Shown: positions 17,654-27,515 of the stretch, piece by piece
Position numbering within the stretch: position 1 is the stretch's first letter
Layout: the number at the start of each line of letters is the position of its first letter
Assembly (NCBI RefSeq): GCF_016909185.1
Contig: NZ_JAFBFH010000001.1
Coordinates: 186,001 to 250,000, forward strand
DNA length: 64,000 nucleotides
Reading direction: 5' to 3'
Source of the DNA: Siminovitchia thermophila
GTDB lineage: Bacteria; Bacillota; Bacilli; Bacillales; Bacillaceae_C
Translations under genes and position numbers: made by a program
The notes under the pieces: generated by a model
The model's input: only the letters and a program-made list of their open reading frames with translations
Told to the model about the DNA's origin: nothing
Database searches by the model: none

Positions 17654-19048
17654 TTAAAATGACGAATTATCTTCAATTGCTGTTTTATCATTGAATGTTT
17701 TCAAATTCAGTTTCCCCAAGATTCGTGCTGTCAATGTGCCGGAAACCATGCTGTCATTTACATTGACAGCCGTACGTCCCATATCAATTAGTGCCTCGAT
17801 TGATATGAGTAAACCAGCCAAAGCTACAGGGAGCCCCATAGAAGACAAAACAATCAATGCGGCAAAGGTAGCACCCCCACCAACACCGGCAACACCAAAT
17901 GAACTGATACCGATAATTAACACCAATTTGATGATAAATGCTGGTGCAAGTGGATCAATCCCGACTGTAGGCGCGATCATGAATGCCAGCATGGCGGGAT
18001 ACATTCCGGCACAGCCGTTTTGCCCGATGGTCGCTCCAAACGAAGCCGACATGTTAGCGATTCCTGAATCAACACCAAGGGAGTTTTTCTGTGCTTGAAT
18101 GTTCAGTGGAATCGTACCCGCACTCGAGCGGGATGTAAAAGCAAAACCTAGCACTGGCATGGCCTTTCTTAAGTATGTCAGCGGATTTAAACCAAAGAGC
18201 CCCACTAATAAAAGATGGAAGATCATGATGACAAATAAACCGACATAAGAGGCAATCACAAATTTACCAAGCTGAACAATACCAGCAACATCTGTTTTAG
18301 CCACCGTATTAGCCATCAAAGCTAGAATTCCAAATGGTGTCAGGCGCAAAATCAATGTTACAATTCGCATAACAACTGCATAAACCGCATTCACGATTTT
18401 TTTAAACATTTCCGCTTGTTCCGGATTTTTTCTCCGTAACCCAAGGACAGCAATCCCAACGATGATGGAGAAAATGACCACCGCAATGACCGAAGTCGCC
18501 CGCTCTCCTGTCATATCCAGAAAGATATTGGATGGAATAAAACTGAGGATTTTCTGCGGCGTTGTTAGATCCTCCACTTCTCCAAGTTTTTCTAAAAGCA
18601 TATCCCCTCGATCTATTTCCGCTTGTCCCGCATCAATTTGATCTGCATTCAAATCAAATAATGCAGCAGATCCAATTCCAATCAAAGCGGCCACCATAGC
18701 CGTCGAAACTAAGAAACCAATAATCCAGGCAGACATTTTTCCAAGGTCTGCTGATTTTTCCAGGTTAATAATGGATTGAATGATAGACACCATGACAAGT
18801 GGCACGACAATCATCATCAACAGTTTGATATATCCGCTTCCGACAATACTATACCAATCTGCTGTAGTCGTTAAAACTTCCGAATCTACTCCATAGATGG
18901 CTTGTAAAATTGCGCCAAGCACAATCCCTGTACCTAAGCCCGTAAATACACGTTTTGTAAACGATACATGTTTCTTTTGCATAAGAATAAGAAGACCAAT
19001 AAACGCAAGTAAAGCCACTATATTCAAGCTAATGAACCATATATCCAT
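17654..19048 (-). CDS. tcyP: L-cystine transporter TcyP
   Basis: A 464-residue dicarboxylate/amino acid:cation symporter of the TcyP (YhcL) type, importing L-cystine. Key family segments are visible: GFAFTSRSSAGTIPLN (the serine-rich hairpin), the SFGATIGQNGCAGMYPAMLA region and DMGRTAVNVNDSM near the C-terminus. About ten hydrophobic segments are present. The ATG follows AAAGGGGGGAA. It has its own strong promoter and its own terminator, so it is monocistronic and separate from the anthranilate operon. Confidence 0.95.
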   Translation of the reverse strand: MDIWFISLNIVALLAFIGLLILMQKKHVSFTKRVFTGLGTGIVLGAILQAIYGVDSEVLTTTADWYSIVGSGYIKLLMMIVVPLVMVSIIQSIINLEKSADLGKMSAWIIGFLVSTAMVAALIGIGSAALFDLNADQIDAGQAEIDRGDMLLEKLGEVEDLTTPQKILSFIPSNIFLDMTGERATSVIAVVIFSIIVGIAVLGLRRKNPEQAEMFKKIVNAVYAVVMRIVTLILRLTPFGILALMANTVAKTDVAGIVQLGKFVIASYVGLFVIMIFHLLLVGLFGLNPLTYLRKAMPVLGFAFTSRSSAGTIPLNIQAQKNSLGVDSGIANMSASFGATIGQNGCAGMYPAMLAFMIAPTVGIDPLAPAFIIKLVLIIGISSFGVAGVGGGATFAALIVLSSMGLPVALAGLLISIEALIDMGRTAVNVNDSMVSGTLTARILGKLNLKTFNDKTAIEDNSSF

Positions 19049-19167
19049 AATATGTTCCCCCCTTTGTTTTGGGCTTCAGTTGGTTTTTCATCATATGCGC
19101 CACCGATTTACTGTGCCACCACAAAAACCAATAATCCCTATGAAATTAGTATCCTTAATAAGTGTAT

Positions 19168-19196
19168 AATATACATACCGCCAACGGTTCTGTCAA
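19168..19196 (-). promoter_or_regulatory. Sigma-A promoter of tcyP
   Basis: On the minus strand TTGACA (19191-19196), 17 bp and TATATT (19168-19173). The 5' leader of about 110 nt before the ATG shows no obvious T-box or S-box conserved core. Confidence 0.75.
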
Positions 19197-19239
19197 TGTT
19201 TTGGTTTAAGGATCAACTTTATGAGTCACTGCTGTAAAA

Positions 19240-20040
19240 AGCTGTGGGTGATCTGTTCAAACTGAACATATAGGATCGGCGCAGTCACAAGCACCAATGT
19301 TCCTGGTCCTCATCATTAAAGAGGAACAACATCCTTTCTGTAATGAAAAACCCCAGAAGGTTCAAGGGTGTAAGTGTAAAATCCCGTATGATCCTTAATT
19401 AAATGTCTTCCTTTATATAAAGGTTTGATCCGGCATTCTCTTTTTTCGGTTATCCAGACTATTGACCGGGTCCTTTCTTTGTCAAACTCCCTGCTTTTCC
19501 CCTGGCCTTCCTCAACACCTTTATCCTCACAATCATAAACAAAACCTAATTGTAATGAAATAACCAATTTTATGATTCAACACAACCTGATGGACCTTTT
19601 AAATCTAAAAAGTACTTTGGAGTTAAACAGATAAAAGCCATGATTTACTTTTTCAACATCACCGAGTATAATTAGTTTTATAAAGTGGATTTCAATGAGA
19701 TGAACAATCCGATTAATAAGAGGTGCTTTTTGTGAGTGCGGTAGTATCTAAATAGGAAAATGTAAAAGGAAATAAGGAAATTGTAACAACAGGGGATTTT
19801 AGCTCATTTCATACCCCTTGTTTTACTATGGACTTATTTCCACCTATGAAGATACCTACCCTACTTTATAAACAAGCGCGCCATTTCGTAAATAGAACGA
19901 ACTTTACGGATGGTTTTATTCTCTTTTGCCTTGTAAACGTAAAAAAGCTGCGGTAGATGCCGCGGCTTTTTTTATTGAACAACTCATTGAAATCCCGCCA
20001 GTAGGTTTCTTCATTGCTGATCAATTCAATTCATCACTTT
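19240..20040. other. Intergenic region with bidirectional hairpin
   Basis: About 800 bp with no confident gene. A minus-strand frame at 19316-19567 (83 codons) has a protein-like C-terminal half, but I cannot assign it and it lacks a good start. At about 19940-19971, AAAAGCTGCGG and CCGCGGCTTTTT form a stem with T-runs on both strands. As no plus-strand gene lies upstream, it may attenuate the leader of the MutS2-like gene or be left from a lost gene. Confidence 0.4.
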
Positions 20041-20055
20041 GAGGAGAATCAAAAC

Positions 20056-21960
20056 ATGAATAAAAATACTTTTGAAAAATTACAATACAACGAACTTAAA
20101 GAGATCGTAAAATCATATTGCGTGAGCGGACTAGGCAAACAACTGATCGACCAATTAACACCGAGTTCTAACCTAAAAGTAGTAAAACATCGCTTAACCG
20201 AAACATCTGAAGCACGAGCCATTCTGGATGCAGGTGGAAACATGCCTTTTATTGGTGTTTCCCAAATTGAACATATCATCACTAAATTAGATAAAGGGAT
20301 TATTTTAGACCCTGGGGAACTTTTAAGTATTGCCGATTTTTTAAGGGGTTGCCGGAAAATAAAAATGTTCATGTCCAACAAAGAGTTTGTCGCGCCTACC
20401 TTGGCTTCCTATGCTCAATCCATGACAGAATTCCTGGATGTGGAAGAGGAAATCCATTTTTCCATAAAAAATAATGAAGTTGACTCGGCAGCCAGCAAAG
20501 AACTTAAACGTGTTCGTTCCCATATTCAATCCACCGAACAAAAAATAAAAGAACGATTAAATAAATTCATAAACAGCAGTGCCCATAAACATTACATTCA
20601 GGAGTTCATTATTACGATCAAAGATGACCGCTATACAATCCCTATTAAAGCCTCCTACAAAAATAAAATACAAGGAACGGTCATTGAAATATCTTCTAAA
20701 GGTTCGACAGTCTTTATAGAGCCTAGCGCGGTAGGAAAATTAAGTGCTGAATTAGCGGCTTTAAAATCCGAAGAGGCCATGTTGGAATATCAAATACTAG
20801 CGACTTTAACAGGGCTCGTAGCAGAAAATCTCCGGCCTCTTAACATTAATATCGAGCTTATATCCCAGTACGATATGATTTTTGCCAAAGCGAAATATAG
20901 CAGACATGTCGATGGAATTGAGCCAAACATTAATGAACATGGATATATTTCATTCGTTCATTGCAAGCATCCATTATTATCAGGACATGTTGTTCCGCTT
21001 CACTTTCAGATTGGAAACAGTTATCGCAGCTTGATCATAACCGGTCCTAATGCCGGGGGAAAAACAATTGTGCTGAAAACAATAGGCCTTGTTACTTTGG
21101 CAACGATGTCCGGGTTTCATATTACAGCTTCAAAAGAAACTGAAATTGCGATATTTGACCATATTTTTGTGGATATTGGTGATAATCAGAGCATAGAAAA
21201 TGCACTTAGCACGTTCTCTTCTCACATGCAGAACTTATCGGAAATCCTTCGTTCCGTAAACAACAATACGCTGTTACTATTCGACGAGATTGGCAGCGGG
21301 ACAGAACCAAATGAAGGGGCGGCTTTAGCCATCTCCCTGTTAGAAGAATTTTATCTGAAAGGATGTATAACCGTTGCGACAACCCACTATGGCGAAATAA
21401 AACGCTTTTCCGAACTGCATAGTGATTTCATGAACGCTGCCATGCAATTTAATCATGAAACACTTGAGCCATTATATAAGCTTCTGATCGGGCAATCGGG
21501 AGACAGTAACGCCTTATGGATCTCTAGAAAAATGAATGTACCGGAACATGTATTACAAAGAGCAGAAGATTATATGAAAAATAAAGAATACCGCTTAGAA
21601 CGAGTACATGAAAGTAAAATACGAAAACCTAAGCAAGCTGCTGTAAAAGCAGAACATCGTATCCACTATCAAAAAGGAGACCGCGTAAAACTGCTGGATC
21701 ACGACGATTTTGGAATTGTATATAAAGAAAAAGACCAATATCAAAACGTCACCGTTTTTTATCAAAATCAATTGATTGAAGTACATGAAAAACGGTTGGC
21801 CATAGAAGGAAAAGCCGCGGACTTATACCCGGAGGGATATGACTTAGACTCTTTATTCATTGACCATAAAACGAGAAAGCTCCAGCATGACATTGAACGC
21901 GGCTCAAAAAAAGCGCTTCGTAAAGTTGAAAAAGAAATACGAAAAAAGAACAGATTATAA
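20056..21960 (+). CDS. MutS2-like ATPase without Smr domain
   Basis: A 634-residue MutS-family protein: N-terminal core/lever region, then Walker A GPNAGGKT (from about residue 330) and Walker B LLLFDEIGSGTEPNEGAA. The coiled segment and a KOW-like stretch (KGDRVKLLDHDDFGIVYK) follow. The protein ends in a basic tail; the C-terminal Smr endonuclease domain of ordinary MutS2 (about 780 residues) is absent. The start at 20056 follows GAGGAG, 14 codons inside the longest frame. MutS2 proteins act on branched DNA and collided ribosomes; this shorter paralogue presumably binds without cutting. It is monocistronic. Confidence 0.88.
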   Translation: MNKNTFEKLQYNELKEIVKSYCVSGLGKQLIDQLTPSSNLKVVKHRLTETSEARAILDAGGNMPFIGVSQIEHIITKLDKGIILDPGELLSIADFLRGCRKIKMFMSNKEFVAPTLASYAQSMTEFLDVEEEIHFSIKNNEVDSAASKELKRVRSHIQSTEQKIKERLNKFINSSAHKHYIQEFIITIKDDRYTIPIKASYKNKIQGTVIEISSKGSTVFIEPSAVGKLSAELAALKSEEAMLEYQILATLTGLVAENLRPLNINIELISQYDMIFAKAKYSRHVDGIEPNINEHGYISFVHCKHPLLSGHVVPLHFQIGNSYRSLIITGPNAGGKTIVLKTIGLVTLATMSGFHITASKETEIAIFDHIFVDIGDNQSIENALSTFSSHMQNLSEILRSVNNNTLLLFDEIGSGTEPNEGAALAISLLEEFYLKGCITVATTHYGEIKRFSELHSDFMNAAMQFNHETLEPLYKLLIGQSGDSNALWISRKMNVPEHVLQRAEDYMKNKEYRLERVHESKIRKPKQAAVKAEHRIHYQKGDRVKLLDHDDFGIVYKEKDQYQNVTVFYQNQLIEVHEKRLAIEGKAADLYPEGYDLDSLFIDHKTRKLQHDIERGSKKALRKVEKEIRKKNRL

Positions 21961-21965
21961 TGGTG

Positions 21966-21998
21966 AAAAAGCTCTCAGGCTGGGCCGAGAGCTTTTCA
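21966..21998. terminator. Bidirectional terminator between convergent genes
   Basis: GAAAAAGCTCTC and GAGAGCTTTTC form a stem with A/T runs on both sides, between the MutS2-like gene (plus) and dctM (minus). Confidence 0.75.
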
Positions 21999-22055
21999 CT
22001 GCTGTGATTCGAGACACTTGGCGAACCCCTCCCAGACTCACAACCATGTACAATT

Positions 22056-23342
22056 TTATGGCTCATAAAGGCTTGGAATCCAAAGCACTGCATCTTTCCA
22101 ATAAGTGATGACCAGCAGTAAAACAATCGCTGTCAGTAAAAAAGGAATGATGGCCTTGACAAGATCTTCTATTTTAACTTTTGCCACGGAAGAAACAATA
22201 AACAGACCTGTTCCAACAGGCGGAGTCAAAAGGCCGATGGTGAGATTAATTGTCACGATAACCCCAAAATGAACCGGATCTATTTGATAAGTTGTCAAAA
22301 GCGGAGCAAATACCGGCACTAAAATAATCAATGCCGCAATTCCATCCAAAACGGTTCCTAACAACAACAATAAAATATTGACCAGTAAAAGGAATACAAG
22401 TGGATTGTCCGATAAACTCAACATTGAGTTTGCAATAAGCTGTGGAATTTGTTCGTAGGCGATAATATATCCGAATAAATTGGCTGTCACAATAAGGAAC
22501 GTGATGGTGGCAGTATTCACCACTGTGTTTAATAATATTTCCGGAAGATGTCCAACCTTTAACTCCTTATAGGCAAAGCCAATGATAACGGCGATTATAC
22601 AGGCTACGGCTGCCGACTCAGTAGGTGTAAACACGCCGCTTAATATGCCATAAATAATTATAAAAGGAATCAGCAAGGCAGGAAGCACGCTCAAAAAACT
22701 TTTCAGCATCGACCTCAATGTTCCCCGCTCGCTTTTTGGAAATTGTTCCTTCACACTCATGAAACCGATTACAGCGATAAATCCAATTCCCAGTAAAATT
22801 CCCGGTATGATACCGGCCATAAATAAATCTCCTATGGAAGCACCCGTCAATGTCCCATAAATGATAAATAACATACTCGGTGGAATGACCGGAGCCACAA
22901 TCGATGAAGCCAATGTTAATGCGGCGGAAAAGCTTCGGGAATATCCTTCCTTTTCCATCTCGGGAACCATGACCTTACTCATCATGGCAGCTTGCGCATT
23001 GGCAGAGCCCAAAATGGATGCGAGAAACATGTTGGCGATAATGGAGACATACGCTAATCCTCCTCGGAAATGTCCGATCAGCACCTTGGCAAAAGTGATT
23101 AATCTCGTGGTGATGCCCCCAAAATTCATTAATTCACCGGCCAACATAAAGAGGGGAATGGCCAGTAATCCAAAGTTATCCAGCCCGGAAAACATTTTCT
23201 GTGGAACCGATCCCAAGACGGCGACGGAATCAGTCAAAATGAGATAAGCCAATGAAATAATTGCTAAAACAAGCGAAATCGGGATGCCGATTATCAAGAG
23301 CAAAATAAATATGATGATCGTTGCTAATAAGTGGATGGTCAT
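22056..23342 (-). CDS. dctM: TRAP transporter large permease DctM
   Basis: A 428-residue, about 12-helix large membrane subunit of a tripartite ATP-independent periplasmic-type carrier, which takes up organic acids using the sodium gradient. Typical segments are PLFMLAGELM, GSANAQAAMMSKVMVPEM, the PPSMLFIIYG motif and a C-terminal LTPPVGTGLF. Its start overlaps the dctQ stop by 4 bp. Substrate unknown; the nearby aromatic degradation operon makes an aromatic or dicarboxylic acid possible. The partner binding-protein gene is frameshifted. Confidence 0.93.
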   Translation of the reverse strand: MTIHLLATIIIFILLLIIGIPISLVLAIISLAYLILTDSVAVLGSVPQKMFSGLDNFGLLAIPLFMLAGELMNFGGITTRLITFAKVLIGHFRGGLAYVSIIANMFLASILGSANAQAAMMSKVMVPEMEKEGYSRSFSAALTLASSIVAPVIPPSMLFIIYGTLTGASIGDLFMAGIIPGILLGIGFIAVIGFMSVKEQFPKSERGTLRSMLKSFLSVLPALLIPFIIIYGILSGVFTPTESAAVACIIAVIIGFAYKELKVGHLPEILLNTVVNTATITFLIVTANLFGYIIAYEQIPQLIANSMLSLSDNPLVFLLLVNILLLLLGTVLDGIAALIILVPVFAPLLTTYQIDPVHFGVIVTINLTIGLLTPPVGTGLFIVSSVAKVKIEDLVKAIIPFLLTAIVLLLVITYWKDAVLWIPSLYEP

Positions 23343-23824
23343 GATGCTTCACTACTTTGTGGTGTATTTTTACATAAATCGATAAAATAATCCAATAGAT
23401 GGATAAACGCAAATGTCAATCCCACTGGTACAGAAAGATAAGGGAGCCACATCGGCAAGCGCATAGAACTCGACTTTTGCGGAGACAAGGTAAATACCCA
23501 TTGATAGCTCAAATACAGTAAGAACGCCAACGCTATTAAAATAATGATATGTGTCATGATAAAAAGAATTTTCCTTCCTTTTTCTGAAAAACGGTCAACC
23601 AAAAAAGTGATGGAAGCCTGGGACTTATACTTAAGCCCCAAACTTCCTCCGATAAAGGTAAGCCAGGCCATCATAAAGATACTGGCTTCATTCGCCCAAA
23701 AAAGCGGGGCGTTTAAAAAGTACCTGAATATGACAGAGATAAACAGGACCACTGTCATGGCAGCAATTAACAGGATGGACGCCAGCTTTTCAAAAGCTTC
23801 AATCCAGTTGCTTAATGTCTTCAT
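23339..23824 (-). CDS. dctQ: TRAP transporter small permease DctQ
   Basis: A 161-residue four-helix small membrane subunit, with FWANEASIFMMAWLTFIGGS and GLKYKSQASITFLVD segments typical of DctQ. It lies 11 bp after the dctP stop and is translationally coupled to dctM. Confidence 0.92.
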   Translation of the reverse strand: MKTLSNWIEAFEKLASILLIAAMTVVLFISVIFRYFLNAPLFWANEASIFMMAWLTFIGGSLGLKYKSQASITFLVDRFSEKGRKILFIMTHIIILIALAFLLYLSYQWVFTLSPQKSSSMRLPMWLPYLSVPVGLTFAFIHLLDYFIDLCKNTPQSSEAS

Positions 23825-23835
23825 GTTAACACCTC

Positions 23836-24856
23836 CTATTTACGAAACGTTTCAATAAATTCTTTTATAAGAGGATCCATCTCCTTATATTTCTTATCAA
23901 ATTCTTTCATGTGAGGCTTAAATAAAGCGGTATCTATCTCGTAAAGCTCCATCCCTCTATCTTCAAGTGTTTTTTTGAATTCTTCTTCCTGCGAAGCACG
24001 CTGCATTGTGGCATACTCGGATGCAACAGCCATAGATTCTTCAATTATTTTTTGATCATCTTCAGACATGTCTTCAAAACGTTTTTTATTAATGATCATC
24101 ACTGCCGGCCAAACCATATGATTTGTCAACGCCCCGTAACCAGTCACTTCATTAAAGTTCGAAGTGATAGCGGCATCCAAATCCATTTCCATCCCGTCGA
24201 TAACCCCTGTTTGTGCCGATTGGTAAACATCCGGCAATGAGATGGACTCCGGGTTTACCCCGAGTGAACGGTACCAATCTTCCAAGGCCGGGCTTGGTGT
24301 CACGCGCAATGTTAGCCCTTTCATTTCATCAGGTGTTTCAATTTTTTCCCTAAACATCATTGTCCGATGACCCGAAAAGAAATAATCCATTGCTTTTAGT
24401 CCTTGATCATCCAGCGTCGCCAAAATCTTTTTGGCCACATCCGAATTGCTGGCTTCAAAGGCTTCTTCATAAGAGCCAAATAAATAAGGTGCAAACCATG
24501 CGCTTTAAAGCATCCGACTTTGATGTCAAGAAAGCATTTGTAATGAAAGCTATGTCCAATGACCCTGTTTCAAGCTGCTGTACCATGTCAGAATCACTCC
24601 CAAGCTGACCACCGGGATACAGATCTACTTTCATACGACCATTGGAACGTTTTTCCAATTCTTCACCCAGCTTTTCTGCCGCTTTATTCCAAATATGGTC
24701 AGGAGGCGCAATATGTCCCAACTTTAGTTCGTAAGTCTGCTCTGCTCCGCCGCCGCTTGCCTTTGTTGATTCTTTGTCTCCGCCGCTGCCGCATGCGGCT
24801 AATAACAGAGCAGCCATCACCATTACAATAAAAATGCGACTTTTGTAAATGTTCAT
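23836..24856 (-). pseudogene. dctP: TRAP solute-binding lipoprotein gene dctP, frameshifted
   Basis: The N-terminal part (from 24856) has a lipoprotein signal with LLLAAC lipobox and a DctP-like start (LKLGHIAPPDHIWNKAA). Near 24501-24503 one extra base shifts the frame: the codons after ALK read RMVCTLF and stop, while the other frame gives AWFAPYLFGSYEEAF and continues into the rest of DctP to 23836. Removing one base yields exactly 340 codons, the usual family length. So the gene is inactive, or the base is a sequencing error. The ATG at 24856 follows AGGGGG. Without it the DctQM pair has no binding protein. Confidence 0.88.
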
Positions 24857-24973
24857 TTGTTCATGCCCCCTCAAGCTTGTTTGTATAGAAAAAAGGAAGT
24901 CTTTCTTTGGAACCTTTAAAATAGTTTGTTTATTTTTCTGAATATTCTCTTTATTACAAGGCGTTGAAAACTA

Positions 24974-25720
24974 TTAAATTTCGATGTAGCCCAATTCACG
25001 CGAAATTGATTTCGCTGTATTGATAACACACTGGATAATGTGGCCCTTATGAAGCCCTTTCATATAACTAATCGGCCCCACCAAATTGACAGATGCGATC
25101 GTTTCCCCCGAATACGATTGAATCGGTGCTGCTATCGCATAAGTACGTGTGTCATTTTCATTATTGCTAATAGAGTATCCCTGCTCACGAACCATTTTCA
25201 ATTCCTGTTTTAAAGTTTCGATATTCGTAATGGTATTGGGACCCTGCCTCGATAATCCCTTGGCAATCGTTTCTTTCAAGTAAGCGTCATTATAGGCGAT
25301 GAGAGCTTTTCCGGCGCTTGTACAATAGGCGGGTTTTCTTCCTCCAAGATAAGTTGGTACATCATTCGCCTCCATGGAAGAAATCCGGAGGACAAAAACG
25401 ACGTCTCCTCGATCAAACATGCCAATATGGGCTGTTCCCCTGAATCTGTCCGTCAATTCTTTTACCAAAGGCATTGCCTTATTATAAAAATCATGTTGAA
25501 ACATGACTCTGTTATTCCATTCCAAAAGCTTCCAACCAAGGCGGTATTTTCTACTGGCATCCCTTATTAAGACACCTTCATTGCATAGTGTAGTGATTAA
25601 ATGATGTGTCGTACTTCTGCTTAATCCCAGTTTTTCAGCAATTTCTGCATTGCCCAATACAGGCTCCTCCTGAGTAAAACAGCTTAAAATATCAATAGCT
25701 CTGCTAACAGAAGCAATCAT
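24974..25720 (-). CDS. IclR-family transcriptional regulator
   Basis: A 248-residue regulator with an N-terminal winged helix (NAEIAEKLGLSRSTTHHLITTL) and a C-terminal IclR effector domain (the CTSAGKALIAY segment and a C-terminal SVNLVGPISY). Encoded upstream of and in the same direction as dctPQM, it most likely controls this carrier operon. IclR proteins often respond to aromatic or dicarboxylic acids, so a link to the anthranilate operon is possible but not shown. Confidence 0.9.
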   Translation of the reverse strand: MIASVSRAIDILSCFTQEEPVLGNAEIAEKLGLSRSTTHHLITTLCNEGVLIRDASRKYRLGWKLLEWNNRVMFQHDFYNKAMPLVKELTDRFRGTAHIGMFDRGDVVFVLRISSMEANDVPTYLGGRKPAYCTSAGKALIAYNDAYLKETIAKGLSRQGPNTITNIETLKQELKMVREQGYSISNNENDTRTYAIAAPIQSYSGETIASVNLVGPISYMKGLHKGHIIQCVINTAKSISRELGYIEI

Positions 25721-25926
25721 ACTTTCCCCTCTCCTCCTATTTATTTGTATGATTTTTCTTGGAAAACAGCGGACAATTAGCTGATGCTGAAATTTGTCAT
25801 TTCACCTCCTTCTACCGGGAAAGCGTTGTCATTTTCTGAAAAACTCAAAAGATTAAACATTACTATAGTCACTAATGAACCGCTCCTCAACCACTCAATT
25901 TAAGATAGTGAAACTTTGTCATTTTT

Positions 25927-27198
25927 TTAGGAAAAATGTTTTATTTTCTTGGATTCTTCTTGTTTCACAGACATCACATTCAACAGCAACATCACCACAA
26001 TGCCCATCATGAATGAAATAAACAGCCAGCCTGATATAAAAGAACCGCTCATATCCACAATGAATCCAAAAAAAGGAGGACCTGCCACAACACCCCAAGA
26101 CCCGACAGTAATGCTAAAGCCCGTTGCAATGCCCAATTGCTCCTCTGGAACTAATTCTGTTGTCGCATTCATCCAAATGCCATTAAACCCGGAAACACCA
26201 AACCCGAATAAAAAGGCGACGGGCACCATCACAATGTAAGATGTCCCCGCCGGAAGCAGGGCGACAATCATTGAAATGGCGGCAGCCATCACGGCAATGA
26301 TGAAATAACACCATCAAGCGCTTACTGTTGAAAAAGCGGTCACTGATCACACCCCAACAGATCCTTCCCACAGAACCGCCTGCTTCGGACAAAACAAGCA
26401 ATGTTCCGGATAAAAAAAGACTGATGCCCAGCCTTTCATAGGAAAACAAAACAAGATATGTATTTACGATCATTTGAGTACCGCTTAAAATCAAAGCACT
26501 CAAACTGACATACACAAGCGCTTTATGTCGTAACAGCGTCCAACATGTCATTGGATTTCTTTTCACTGTCGCTGCCGTCGGATTTGTTTTTTGGCGTGGT
26601 TCATCATACATGATATAAGTAAACATACCGGTCAATAATAAAATCGAATTTCCCGCCAATATGGCCGGACGCCACCCCCAAACACTTGCCAACGGCAGCA
26701 GGAGCAGGGCTGCAAGGGCAGATCGGAGAGTGACGCCCATTTGTTTGATTCCCATAGCGATCCCCCGTCTTTCTGCCGGAAACCACTGAGAATACCCCGG
26801 TTAGTTGCAGGATGAGAGGCGCCATAGCCAAGTCCCCTGATAACAATTGCACATAACAATAGAAAAAGTGATGACGTAAAAGTCATTATCAAAAACCCTG
26901 TCCCCAGACAAACTGAGAGAAGTAGCAGTACTTTTCTAGATCCCATTTGATCGGTCAGTAGCCCTGCCGGTATCGACACAGTCGACTACCCTAAAAATAA
27001 CGCGGCAGGCAGCATTCCAATCTGTGCTTTCGTCAATGAAAGATCTTCCCCGATTAAAATCCCCAAAGGAGCGATACTTCTCCCGACAAAAGCGACAAGC
27101 ACCTGAATGACAAGCAACCACCCGAGCATCATCCAAAGCATGTGATTTTTATTCAATTTGTAATTGATACGCATCATCATTCCATCAGCTCTTTTCAA
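25927..27198 (-). pseudogene. MFS transporter, inactivated by a stop and two frameshifts
   Basis: The 1272-bp span fits a 12-helix major facilitator of about 420 residues. Reading from 27198: an N-terminal helix pair ending ALFLG, then an in-frame TAG at 26986-26988, continuing STVSIPAGLLTDQMGSRKV. A frameshift near 26780 (after NRGILSG) moves to the frame beginning GIKQMGVTLRSAL; a second near 26300 (after SKRLMV) moves to the frame ending KQEESKKIKHFS. The pieces join in the correct order, so this was a single carrier, now dead. The substrate is unknown. Confidence 0.88.
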
Positions 27199-27515
27199 TG
27201 AACCCTATCATTCATTTAGTAAGAACCTTATCAATTTATTGAGCAAAACCACCATGTTAAACGTTGAGTTTATCCCGCTTATTGGACAAAGGCGCAAAAG
27301 CCCATTCGCGTCAGCACACTTTTCCTTCCCTATATGATTTTAAATGGATGGCTACCTCATTTAATAGAGATGTTGTAATAATTTCCATTAAAAATCTTAA
27401 CAAGAATATCCGAGTTCATAACAGGAAACAAATGAAGGTTTAGCGGAACTTTTTAACGAGCATTTCGTATGAGTGTATAAGTACACTTTTTAGAAATAAT
27501 TTGGAGGTTTTATTT
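27199..27515. other. Intergenic region before the M23 peptidase gene
   Basis: No gene or strong structure seen. GGAGG at 27503-27507 serves the TTG start at 27516. Confidence 0.4.
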
